Shown: positions 24,501 through 33,959 of the stretch, in pieces
Position numbering within the stretch: the stretch's first letter is position 1
How the letters are laid out: each line of letters opens with the position of its first letter
NCBI GenBank assembly: GCA_051294375.1
Contig: CM119267.1
Span: 6,596,367-6,660,366, forward strand
Length of the DNA stretch: 64,000 bases
From: Paraspadella gotoi
Lineage: Eukaryota; Chaetognatha
Direction of reading: 5' to 3'
Made by a program: the position numbers and the translations under genes
The notes under the pieces: model-generated
Databases searched by the model: none
What the model saw: only the letters and a program-made list of their open reading frames with translations
What the model was told of the DNA's origin: nothing

Positions 24501-25473
24501 ACTCGATCCAACACGGTAAGGAGGAGCTCATGGAAGAATGAACTTGCTCCAAGAGTAAGCGAGTGAAAGAGGAGTGAGAAAGAGTGGAGCACGGACATTC
24601 GAGAACTTGACGATCTGAGGAGCGCGTAAATAAAATCACGTACTTGTTTGCTGACCTTCTTCGATTGTTATATCTTAAATAAAGAAACGATTACAATTTA
24701 TTATTTCTTAGGTTCAACTTCGATGATTTAACGGTGTTAAAGGGGTTCGTAAACATTAAATTTAATAACTGTGGAGTTTTGACAAGTGATAAAATAAAAA
24801 GGAAAGAAAGGAAAATGGGTAAGAAACTAACCAAACATTTACCCAGTGATTTTCTTAAATAAAAGGAGGGAAAGAGAGATTCGAGTGGCACCAGATTAAT
24901 TAATCCTCAGCAACAACCAAGCGGCCCTGAGGCATCTCCCGACAGCAGGCGCTCAGGGCTTTTGATCACCCCATGTCACTGGAGTGTTTATGCCGACACC
25001 ATCACACTTATTCAGCGTGACCGTGAGGGGATTGAACACGGAACTCACGGTTGGTTAACGAGTACTTAGCTGCCCAAGCCAATGGGATGAGGTGAGTTTC
25101 ATCAAGCTATACGGGAGGCGAATGGATTTACCACAGTGCAAAATTTTCCGATGATCACCAAAGCAAAGAATGTCATTTTATTCAATTAACGATTGTCATT
25201 CATCTTCAGCGACTGTACTTACGGTGATGGAGACTTAAAGGTAAGCATCGCGATATCGGAACAATGAAAGTATTCAAATCAACCGCAAAAGCATGTTCCT
25301 TTAAATAGGAACCCTTTTTTAAAGCATAAGTCCACTTGGGATAATTCATCAACGATTGCAAATGATAATATTTATATTTAAAGTGACTAGAAACAGTGTG
25401 CAATAATGGTCCAGGAATATCCTGATAAATTTCAAACAATTTTTCCACTGTATGTCGTTTAAATCGGAGAAAA
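18598..25473 (-). CDS. Unrecognised multi-exon gene with repeat-filled introns
   Basis: Three minus-strand exons join in phase: 25,223-25,473 (acceptor TCATTGTCAG; donor CACC|GTAAGT), 20,997-21,223 (acceptor TCGTTCAG; donor AAG|GTAAAG) and 18,598-18,924 (acceptor TCTGATTCAG; donor GAG|GTAAGT). Together they encode about 268 residues without a stop. The middle exon has a Cys-rich patch (CTYCKGCAYCTQTNPKTC, then SWHC). The last exon has further Cys (ENCAANLNAVTCW) and a basic tail (KTIKKKRKELVK). Codon use is protein-like, and splice sites are strong in otherwise repetitive DNA. The introns are kilobases long and contain a SINE-like unit, a TRIM-like element and duplications. The 5' end is probably the signal-peptide exon at 26.4 kb, with one linking exon unresolved, and the 3' end possibly 14,168-14,257. 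The extracellular-looking Cys pattern suggests a secreted or membrane ectodomain. I do not recognise the family. Confidence 0.55.
18955..19050 (+). repeat. Degenerate TTAGGG-like tract
   Basis: GTTAGGGTTAAGG, AAGGGTGGTTAAGGGTTAAA and GGTTAGGGTTAAATGGGTTT follow each other. This looks like decayed telomere-type repeat, or a tail common to the nearby dispersed family (a GCGGTCGACGAAAGTAAAAT block follows at 19,115-19,150). Confidence 0.45.
19236..20064 (+). repeat. Duplicated segment with tRNA-like modules, copy 1
   Basis: Matches 20,125-20,942 over about 820 bases with only small indels and lies left of the N gap. It contains two tandem units of a tRNA-like module (about 19,595-19,665 and 19,760-19,830) whose 3' part is TCCGGGGTTCTAGCC (TCCGGAGTTCTAGCC in the first unit). 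A further module (CCTAGCGTTAAGAG, ATGGTTACAGCC) follows. Confidence 0.7.
20100..20124. other. Assembly gap (25 N)
   Basis: The sequence after the gap restarts the same segment that began at 19,236, so this is probably a failed merge of two reads or haplotypes. Confidence 0.95.
20125..20942 (+). repeat. Duplicated segment with tRNA-like modules, copy 2
   Basis: Second copy of 19,236-20,064. The modules at about 20,473-20,546 and 20,640-20,714 read CAGCGGCCATTGGTGCCGG, then a GGAGGC...GCCTCC stem, then CCGGG-GTTCTAG-CCCGG. The last is a 5-bp stem with a 7-base loop like a tRNA T arm (B box GGGTTCTAGCC). This suggests a tRNA-derived SINE with internal duplication. No open frame is credible. Confidence 0.55.
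21224..23311. repeat. AT-rich intron with degraded MITE fragments
   Basis: 21,440-21,560 and 22,540-22,610 carry degraded copies of the GGTCCCACCCC MITE end. 21,555-21,640 is a short inverted repeat (TTATTACAACAAGTGAA / TTGTTGTAATAACG). 22,640-22,930 belongs to an AT-rich family also at 28.8-29.0 and 59.5-59.8 kb. 23,110-23,310 has the GTAGGGAAGTGTGTGATTG family. No exons are recognised. Confidence 0.4.
23312..24057 (+). mobile_element. TRIM-like element with 255 bp direct repeats
   Basis: Direct repeats at 23,312-23,566 and 23,804-24,057 are nearly identical, begin TATGGCAACAGCCGGG and end ACCGCCACA. The whole is flanked by AATG on both sides (23,308-23,311; 24,058-24,061), consistent with a short target duplication. 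The internal 237 bp is non-coding with a GA run and three GCATAGGCGTTTTGTCG-type units. A terminal-repeat retrotransposon in miniature is the best guess. No clear primer-binding or polypurine site was seen, and the ends are TA...CA rather than TG...CA. Confidence 0.5.
24058..24900. other. Intron sequence, AT-rich then mixed
   Basis: 24,100-24,400 is TTAATTAA-rich with a GTCGTCGCCATCATCGTC triplet tract. 24,410-24,440 has the dispersed end GCAGATCCGACATTGTTTGC followed by mixed-composition sequence to about 24,640 with no exon found. Confidence 0.4.
24905..25095 (-). mobile_element. tRNA-derived SINE-like element
   Basis: Read on the minus strand: TGGCTTGGGCAGCTAAGTAC (A-box-like), then about 25 bases, then GTGTTCAATCCCCTCACGG (B-box-like GTTCAATCC). 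This spacing and order resemble tRNA-derived SINE heads. It lies in an intron just upstream of the exon at 25.2 kb. No terminal tail was defined. Confidence 0.45.
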
Positions 25474-25501
25474 CTGACAATGACGAAAAAAATTAGTCCT
25501 A

Positions 25502-26071
25502 CTATCTAGGAAAAAAGTAGATCACATAATTGTTGAAAAGTTCATTTATTTCATAAAAAAAATACAAAACATAGGTAAAACATTCTTAATATTTGATATG
25601 CTTTTCTTCGGCATCAATTACTGCCTGCATTCGTCTGGGCATATTATCTTACATTGGTATGACAGCGAAATGTTTTTTTACTTCTTTAACACAATTTTTT
25701 CAGCCCCATTATTGATATTACGTATCTTTCCCTATTTTCTGAATGTTATAAATATAATAATACTTCTTTAAACCAAAAAGAGGTGCAATATCTTTAGTAT
25801 TGCCAAATTAAAAAAATAAATTAATTTTATTTAAAATAAAAATAAATAACTAAATAATAAAATGGGGGAAAAACTAAATATGATTTTTTTTATTTGAAGT
25901 AGCAATATTTTTTGCCTGTAACATCTAAATGATTTGCATACAAAAAATGGAAGGAAATTATTAAAAAATATTTAATATAGATTTGAATATATTTTAATTT
26001 TTTTATAAATAAAACAAATTTTTAAATAGATATCCTTTACTAAAAATGTGATATACTTTTTTTCTAGATAG
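25502..26071 (-). mobile_element. Tc1/mariner remnant
   Basis: Inverted ends CTATCTAGGAAAAAAGTA (left) and the complement of CTATCTAGAAAAAAAGTA (right) are each flanked by TA, the Tc1/mariner target. Near the left end, minus strand 25,586-25,645, a frame reads NMPRRMQAVIDAEEKHIKY then stop. This matches the usual C-terminus of Tc1 transposases (PRR-QAVI-A). The rest of the transposase is deleted or decayed, so the element is dead. It sits between the signal-peptide exon and the next exon of the unrecognised gene. Confidence 0.7.
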
Positions 26072-26241
26072 TATAGCCAAATTTATTTTTAAAATATGTC
26101 ACACAGCGATCAAACGTTTTTATTTCTATACTTAATTTTATGATAAATAATATCTTGGATAAAACCTAACTGTTAATACGTATTTAAAATTTAATTTGTT
26201 ATTCCTATTCACTTATTCGGTGATGATCTTAACTTCTACTT

Positions 26242-26466
26242 TCATGTACGAAGAAAGAAAACGAAATAAGAGCTAAGAATAGGCGTCATTATGAGCAGTT
26301 TTCTCTGATCACAGGAGATCCCATTCTTGGTTGTCATATAAATCCTAAAACTCAGATTTTCCTTCTTGTACACATTAACATTAAGTTCAATATCTTCCAT
26401 AGAAATACAATTTAAAGCAGTTCCGGCAAACGGCAGCAAAATAACGGCAAAAAAAAACGGGAACAT
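26242..26466 (-). CDS. Signal-peptide exon, probable 5' end of unknown gene
   Basis: The minus-strand ATG at 26,466 starts MFPFFFAVILLPFAGTALNC, a convincing signal peptide with cleavage near residue 17. The following LNCISMEDIELNVNVYKKEN and the region to ISCDQRK look like a secreted ectodomain start. The frame runs to a stop at 26,242. No donor in the second phase needed to join the exon at 25,473 is obvious (a weak GTACAAG exists near 26,374), so either the protein is a 74-residue secreted peptide or a small exon was missed. Confidence 0.4.
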   Translation of the reverse strand: MFPFFFAVILLPFAGTALNCISMEDIELNVNVYKKENLSFRIYMTTKNGISCDQRKLLIMTPILSSYFVFFLRT

Positions 26467-26923
26467 TTTTAAAGATGAAATCTGTCAAGGATGCCATGCA
26501 AATAATGAATGACAATGAATATTCAATAAATCAGTTTTTAAATCAAAGTTAATCAAAGTAGCTAAGTAGAACATCTCAGAACTGAAAATGGCAAGTTAAA
26601 ATCATTAAAATCGCCTGAAATCAGCGCGTGAAATAGATAAATAAATATCCGTCACAATTACCCCACTTAATAAGGTACAGCTATCCTACAATAGATTCAG
26701 CTTAATACAATTTTATCAGACGGAGAAAAAACATTGTAACTGTTCCAAACCTCCTGTCCTGTGGTCAGAAGTTAAATTTTAAATAAACAAACCAATAAGG
26801 TACACCGCATCATACCCATTTCAATTACGGTTATTTAAATTAAAATAAAGTTGGGATAATTTTTTTTACACATTTGAAGATTAAAGCCAAAGGCATTTTA
26901 ATATATCTTAAAAAAAAAAGAGT
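26467..26923. other. Intergenic spacer, no feature
   Basis: AT-rich single-copy-looking sequence between the signal-peptide exon and the next gene's stop. No coding or RNA feature is seen. Confidence 0.5.
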
Positions 26924-27830
26924 TCAATAACGAATCCCCGATGAAAAGTCATTAATTCTAAACTGCCTGTAATCACCAAAACCACCGAATTCAGACTTGA
27001 TACGTGAGTCACCAGAAAAGACAGATTCGCACCCAATCATGGGAATGTCCGCAAAGGTTTCTTCCACCCGGCCGCCGTCACGACCAGTGGAGGTCAACCG
27101 GTCTGGCCCAAACCATCGACCGTCAACATCGTCCTCGACGGGCATGTAGTTGGGCAAGTGTTCCCTCCAGACAGAGCTCGGTGGTCGGGGGCCGTAGGGT
27201 GGCGGAGGCGTGATGACGGACGGAAATTCCATCGTGGTGCCAGGCATGAAGTCTTGGCGCTTGATGCTGATGAACATGATGTCCGTTTTGAATCGCCCTT
27301 TCACACGCCAGTCAGTGTCGAGAAAAGACTTTTTCAAGTTGCTGTGTAAGAGATAAAGAGTTCCTTTTAGACTTGAAAAGCAGCACACTCTCGCGTAATA
27401 TTTTACGGAAATTTTTCAGATGTCAAAAGGAATTATTTTTATTCCCAGAAAAATTTACCTCAACATTTTTCTGACTCTAAACTGGAACGTGTCACCGAGT
27501 GGGGGAAGTCCATTTGAACCGTTGAGGTCACGCCGAAGCACTTCAACTTGCTCGTTGGCGCGACTTTCCAAATACAACCAGTAGCTCTTCGGAGCTTTGA
27601 TCCGGAGTAGTTCATTTTCGCCATTTACGACTAATAAATAATTTAGAAAAACTACGTTCGTAGAAGATTCAAATTTGGTAAATTGTATTTAAACTGTGGC
27701 TACTAATTTTCACATCTTTTACGGATTCTTTTCTCTTGAGCTTACCCGTTTCGAGAAAGGGATAAGGACCATCGAAAGTTTGTAACGCGTACGGATGATC
27801 TGTAAGATTGCTGCGAAGAACAAACGCCAT
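26924..27830 (-). CDS. Conserved-looking 224-residue protein of unknown family
   Basis: Three exons in perfect phase: 27,746-27,830, 27,459-27,630 and 26,924-27,341, with donors GG|GTAAGC and AG|GTAAAT and acceptors TTATTAG and CTTACACAG. The protein starts MAFVLRSNLTDHPYALQTFD and has no signal peptide or membrane segment. A middle part (SYWLYLESRANEQVEVLRRD, then TFQFRVRKML) looks like a beta-rich domain. The C-terminal exon has WRVKGRFKTDIMFISIK and a proline-rich stretch (TPPPPYGPRPP). It is probably cytoplasmic. GC content is higher than the flanks, as expected for coding sequence. I do not recognise the family. Confidence 0.75.
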
Positions 27831-30466
27831 GATAGTTTGCTCTTAATTAGTAACTAAAAGGTAAATTTGAAATTAAACAAACAGGACGTAACTGCGTCAT
27901 TTTACACTCAGGTTCCTTTAGAACTACGATTTGAAATTCAAATAGCCAATTAGACCAGTGGCTGCGCCAATACATGTAAATCGCTTTCAATGGCTTAAAC
28001 TGAACTGTTACTGCAGCACTATTAATATATGGTATTTTAAAAAATATTTGGGTAACTTTACTATTCGACGACCGGAACCAACCTTAGCTACCACCGGTCG
28101 GTAAGGGGTGCCAAAATTTAAAAATTATAGTAGCTTAATTTACATCTGGCATATGGGTATTGAGTAAAAAAGGATATTTGACGTAATCCTTATTAAATCG
28201 GGGGCTAAATTTTACTTTCGCTGACCGCGGTTTAGCGGCTTTTAAAAAAGTTATTTAAAAATATATAGGGTTATTTTTATTAATGTTTTTTCAAAGCTGA
28301 CGAAGACTTGAATTAACAGAGTCAAAACATGTACTCTTAATATTAAAAAAAATTGTTATATTGATACATTAATAAACCCTTCTTAATATTCATTTAATAA
28401 TAAAAAAATATAATTTTTAAAATTTTTTTTATATTAATTTTTTACAAAGAATCCGATCTTAAAATTTAAAAATTTGCAATTTAAAATTTTAGCTTATTAT
28501 ATACTTAATACTATATATGTAGCTCACTAATGCCCACCAACGAATAAAATTAAAAAATAAATTTATTAAAATATTTCTATAATTTTTATTTTTTATATTA
28601 AATTTTAATTTTTTTAAATTTTATCATTTTCATTTATTCTATTGCACAATAGGGTGAATTGAAATTTAGCAGTTATATCTTGAAAACTATTATATTAATG
28701 AATACTAATCTGTTGTTATTTTTTTTTTTACAAATATAGTAACCCAATCAGCTTATTTTGTATATAATACTACCTTTATATAATATCAAAATTTTAAAAT
28801 GTTTTTTTTTAAATCTGAGAACAGATTTAGATTCCTCGTTAAAAGTTGATAAAAGCAAATATAAATCTTTTAAAAATCATATCATTAAGTAGGTTAAAAT
28901 TACAAAAAACTTTTTAAGCTCGAAATTAAAATCGGTGTCTTAAATATAATTTTTTACATTTGACTAACTTAATGAAAGAATTTTTAAAAAAGAATTATAC
29001 CTTCTTTTATCAACTTTTTGAAAAGAATCAATCCGATCTTAAAATTTGCATTTTAAAATTTTAACCTATTATATATTTATTACTATATATAAATATAGCT
29101 CACTGGTGCCCACTAATATATAAAATTAAAAAATAAATTTACCAAAGTATTTTTAATAGTTTTTATATTCATGTTTTATAAGCTAAATTTTAATTTTTTT
29201 ATCATTTTCATATTACTCTATTGCACAATATATCATTTAAACTGCACTCTTACTTTTTTATGTACAAATATTTTATAAACTTAAAACTTTATATTTGAAG
29301 GTTAGAATTTTAAACCAAAATATGTTTGTTTTATTAAATAATCATTCGATATTACAAATAAACGAGAAAAAAATAATATTTATAGGTTTTATATTATAAT
29401 GAAAGGTACCCTTTTTTAATAACCAGAACCCATTCCAAAAAAACTATTTGACAAAATTCATTGAAATTTAAAATTTTTGATATTTGAAATTTTTTATTGA
29501 AATATGAACCAAACTTTATGAATACAAATAAAACTATCAAAACAAATTTTAATACTTGACCCCTGAGCCGAGATATAAAGACCCAGAAGGGCGAAAAAAA
29601 ATTAATTTTTTAAAATCATTGTTTTACAAAAATGTATTTTCAAAATATTAGTTTACCTTAATTTTTAGCTTTATGAACATCAGCAGTTTAAATTAGATTT
29701 AAAATAATTTAAAAAAATTAAAAATAAGATGAATCATATATTTTCAAACTGTTTAATTATTCAAAAATTATTAAATTGTTCTAAAATGTTTTCATATGTT
29801 TAAAACGTTAAACTAAAAAAATTTAAAAACTTCAACCTTAAAGGTTTAGCTTTAAAACCTTTTATTTCATGTCATTAGAACTAAATATAAAATTTTATAA
29901 AATTTGATCGGGAAGTTTGGTAGGAATAAATTCTGGTTACAAAAAAATACTTATGAAATAAAACCTGTGAATGATTTTTCGACAGCCGCATAACCGCGGT
30001 CGGCGAAAATAACATTTAGCCATTATTCGTCCGAGCATGTCCTCGCTTTAAACTTTTGACTCACTCCCATCGAGTGGGGCTTCCAACTGACGGCGAAAAT
30101 AATAATGCCAGAAAAAAACATTTAAGTTGAACTGATTTGCGCTTAGAAGATACTGGTGTATATTAAGTTTATTAATTTTAAAATTGAAATTTGCCCCCGA
30201 ATTAAATCTGTCTCAAATCCTTGTAGTTATGGTTTGATTTAAATTTGATCTAAAACAAAATTAATAATCCAAATAACTATCGTATACCATTTTACTAATT
30301 TTATGACCAAATACGTTTGAAAATTTTAAAGACTCATTACTACAGTGCAATAACCAAAAAAAGACATTCAAAAGTATAAGAAAATTGCGAGATTTTATTC
30401 CAAAAGAGATGTAAAAATCGTACTGAAGTATAAAACGAACTGGAAATACAAAATAAAAATAAGATT
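27831..30466. repeat. AT-rich repeat desert
   Basis: 28,420-28,650 and 29,007-29,230 are direct copies of one another (marks: CGATCTTAAAATTT, TAGCTCACTRRTGCCCAC, TATTGCACAATA). 28,190-28,270 and 29,975-30,090 carry the dispersed GACCGCGGTY block also seen at 19.1 and 39.9-40.1 kb. The rest is AT-rich with no credible frame. Confidence 0.5.
30394..30399 (-). terminator. Poly(A) signal AATAAA
   Basis: AATAAA on the minus strand about 70 bases after the stop of the first lectin gene. Confidence 0.5.
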
Positions 30467-32541
30467 CTACGGAGAAGTATCATGGCCCCCTTTGGAGAGT
30501 AAATTTTTCAACTTGGTTAATGTTGAGAACTTGTCAGGGCTTGTGTTCGGTTCGGCCTGAAAAAGAAAAGTAGGTTAAAAACGGATGAAATATTTATAGT
30601 TGTGCGAGTCAAATTCGACTTACTTCCGTAGAATTGGGTGTCAGAGTCGAATCGGAGATTAAATAACCAGCTTCGCAATTTGCGCCGCATTTATCGCACA
30701 CTGAAATGGAGAATCGCGCAATTAAAATTTTATAATCTTTTAGCAGTAGATTATACAACGCATTTAAAAATTTATTAAGTATTATTTTTACCAATATGCT
30801 CGCATAAAAAGTTCTTGCGCTCTCGGCAATCATCGTCATCCCACACGCCAGGAGAGAAGTAATTCATTTGGAGACAATTTTGGTAACTTCCAGCGTCGTT
30901 AGGTTCATTGTGGTGCCACCAGGTAGGTTTCGTTACGCGCTGAGATTAAAATAAAGATTAAAGAATGATACTTAAAAAGCGACAAAAGTATCTAACCTTT
31001 CCGGTAACCCATTTCCAACATCCTTCAACGTTGGAATCAGATGCGCCGATCCAGACAGGGCCACAATCGCCGAAACGCATTAAGACCTCTTCATATCGCT
31101 CTTTGCTATCAATAACCAGCAAGTGTCCCGCGGCGATCTCGCATACTCGCTTAGCTTCCGCCCAGCAAAGCTTGTGTTTGTGGAGAAAAATTTTTGAATA
31201 ACATCCGCTGGAAGGTGATGTAGTAGTCGTGCTAGTTGTGCTAGTAGTGCTAGTAGTTGTGGGTGGAGGCGTGGTAGGGTAACATGCGGGAGGACGGAAA
31301 GGGCACTTGGCTATATAATCACATTTTCCACTTTCCTCATTAAACATTAAGCTGGATGGACAAGCCTTGCAAGTTATGGCCTCAGTCATCCCAGTTTTTG
31401 TTCTACCACTTTCGCACGAGAGGTATTGATTTGGGGCTTCGGGATCGCAGATTTCTATACTGCCGTAATTATTGTTGAGCGCCTCATCGCAATAACATTT
31501 TTGAAGTTCGGTTAGCGGGCAAGGAATGGGAGTCGTGGAAGTGGTGGTGGTGGTAGTAGTGGTGGTAGTAGAAGTAGTAGTGGTTGTCGGGGGTATTGTG
31601 GTGGTTGTAGTTGTTGGGCACGTAGTTGTAGTAGTAGTCGTGTTGGGATCGCATTCTTTACATTCCATACAATCATTACAATCGCCCTCACTTCCGCAAA
31701 CTTCGATTGCTTTAGTAAATTTCGTTCCAGCAGCACATTCAAAGCAAACTACAGTGACTGAACCGTTGGTATGTCGCTGGCACTGGAGATATTGGTCCGA
31801 ATACTCTGGATCGCAGTAGTTTTTGACTTGCAGATGTTTATTCTCTTCATAATTCATGATCTTATCGCAAATGCATTGTCGCCATGGTTGTGTCTCGCAT
31901 TCAATACATCCGTGCTGTGACATCTCTGAGAGTAAAAATAGATTTGTTAAATCACGTATAATTTATTTTCAGACAGAATTTACCCATATTTTGCGCAGGA
32001 ACATCGGGCTGAGAATTGCACAAATCGCCCTTCCAATCACATCGTAAATCTTTACTGTTGAACATTAATCCGTTAGGGCAGCTTTTAATCGCCGCAGTGA
32101 TGAAGTTTAAAGGACAAACGAGATAAGAGTTTCCTTCGTGACAAAAATAACGAGTTCCATAGTCGTCAGTCTTATAAACGGCGGCGTGCTTTGATTTTTC
32201 TTCACAAAGCTTTTGCGCAGCTGAAAGCTGCGAGTTCGAGCTTGGATACCGTTTGACACACATGGTTTTTGAAATTTGAACGCATGCCTAAAAGTTATTG
32301 AAATGAATTAAAGTTGTATTCACAATACAGAATTGAAATTATAACTTACCTGAGGTACCGGATCAAAAGAAAGATCCCCGAAGCATCTTTGTTTAGTTCC
32401 ACCATTTGCTTCACAATTGATATAATAATGTGGATCTTCAGGGTAGCAAATCTGTTTCCCATGTTGATGCATACATAGATCCTCAAACTCGCAATTATTT
32501 ATATCAGGGAGAAGTAAAAACAAAAAATAGTAAAGCAGCAT
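30467..32541 (-). CDS. Secreted chitin-binding / C-type lectin protein
   Basis: Six exons (32,350-32,541; 31,984-32,287; 30,997-31,925; 30,792-30,939; 30,624-30,700; 30,467-30,556) encode 579 residues with all phases agreeing. The signal peptide is MLLYYFLFLLLPDINNC. Four Cys-rich CBM14/peritrophin-like modules follow (about residues 17-70, 80-165, 170-245 and 295-365), with repeated CDPE-YLSC-type cores. They are separated by Thr-rich, probably O-glycosylated linkers encoded by ACN triplets. A C-type lectin domain spans about residues 400-525 across an intron, with WIGASD, the Ca2+-site tripeptide in NEPND (EPN, usually mannose type) and WDDDDC. A short Cys segment and acidic tail end the protein. 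It is extracellular and binds glycan, probably chitin, inferred from the families. Confidence 0.85.
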
Positions 32542-32738
32542 GGTTATAATCCTGTAAAACCTAAATAAATTAAAATTATCAGTTAATGCAACAGAATACC
32601 GAATCTGACTAATTGTCGTAAAAATTCAATAACAAAGCTAGAATTAGGCTATTGATCATACTAAAAAGATACCAAAATAAAGAATTAGTGTAGTCATATG
32701 AAAATCCGATCCCTTGGCAAAGTTAATGTTTAAAAAAT

Positions 32739-33881
32739 TCATTGACAAAAATGATTTCTGGGCATAAACCAATCGCCGTTTAAGCATAAAATTATGCTTT
32801 GGGATTTGGCAGTTCCTTGACAATTCAAAACGCAGAGCCAAGGCCTTCCGTGGTGATTTCGGCATTTCCATTGGCCGTTCGTAGTAGGAAGCTCCTAAAA
32901 ACATACTCGGATTAAGTTTAAATAAATAGTGGAGGGGAGAAATATTTTACCTGGCAGAACTTTTTGGTTTCTAATGAGTTATAAATGCCTCGTAATAACT
33001 TGTTTTCGGCAAGAGAAAAAGTATGAGATGGAACGATCGAGCGGGCGTTGGAGTCAGGATTAGTTATATTTTGTTGTAAGATTAATCCAACATAAGGGCA
33101 AACTAAGTTAAATAAACTCGAATAATAAACAATCGAACCAAATAAAAACCAGGTACGTACCTTGACAAATAGCTGGTTTTCGGGATCGGCAGTCAGCGTT
33201 GTTCCATTTTCCGTTTTTTAATATTTCGATACAATAATTATTTTTAGAATCCGATGGTTTACTTTGTTCCCAATTTGTAAAAGCGTACAGGCCCTAGATG
33301 AACAATAGAGCGTTCAAATATAACAAAATATAAGATATTAAATTCTATTCATAATTATTTTACTGTAATAAGGTCTGAAGAATTCGATGGTGATGACCAT
33401 TTTTTTGTATAATTTCATCTTTCTTGTCGGAAATTAAAATTAAAATTAAATATCTTATATTTTGTTATCTTTGAACGCTCTAATGAACAATCAAACTGAA
33501 ATCGCGTGGATAGGATTGTTAAGCCGACTATGAAAAAGTACAAGTTAACCAGGGTAAGCATAAAAACTATTCGGAATAATGTTAATATTTGAAGTTACGA
33601 GATGAAACCAAATTACTTACTGCATTGTTGGTCCATCTCCAATCTCCGTCTTCATACCGGTCCCGGGCGCCGATCCAATAATTTTCCTCGCTAAATTTTC
33701 TTCGAAGGATTTCGTTAGTTGCGCGATCGCGGACGACGGCGAGTTGACCGCCGAGATTACTCTCGCATGTCAACTTGGCACTGCTCCAGCTCAGATGGTC
33801 GTTGATGCTAAAATAATTGCACGATCTGTAAGCTGCATTGACCTTAATGAAGCAGAGCCACAGCAAAAGAAAAAGTTTCAT
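32739..33881 (-). CDS. Secreted C-type lectin with Cys-rich C-terminus
   Basis: Four exons (33,621-33,881; 33,161-33,293; 32,951-33,102; 32,739-32,894) encode 233 residues. The signal peptide is MKLFLLLWLCFIKVNA; the Met was chosen because it starts the hydrophobic run, although the frame is open upstream. The C-type lectin domain (residues about 17-130) has YWIGARDRYEDGDWRWT and the second half NWEQSKPSDSKNN...WNNADC. The Ca2+ tripeptide is not a standard EPN/QPD, so sugar binding may be altered. The last two exons encode a Cys-rich region (VCPYVG; FCQELPTTNGQWKC; CLNGDWFMPRNHFC) reminiscent of a sushi domain but not certainly one. There are no CBM14 modules. Intron 1 holds a 177 bp hAT MITE placed right beside the acceptor. 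Confidence 0.8.
33306..33482. mobile_element. hAT-type MITE in lectin intron
   Basis: 177 bp with inverted ends TAGAGCGTTC...GAACGCTCTA extending with mismatches to about 30 bp. It is flanked by a perfect 8-bp duplication ATGAACAA (33,298-33,305 and 33,483-33,490). An 8-bp target duplication and a TAGNG start are hAT hallmarks. It shares its ends and an internal CGATGGTGATGACCATT block with the larger element at 59,184-60,195. Confidence 0.8.
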
Positions 33882-33959
33882 TTTTAAAGTCTGAAAAAAA
33901 GAACCAAATGCGAGTACGTTAAAACTAAAATAAAAAACCGGAAGCATTAATCATTAGGT

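Noticed and set aside
27004-27349. Plus-strand frames opposite the 224-residue gene
   Set aside because: They are shadow frames of the well-supported minus-strand exon.
31526-31819. Val-rich plus-strand frame
   Set aside because: It is the antisense reading of the ACN Thr-rich linker of the lectin gene.
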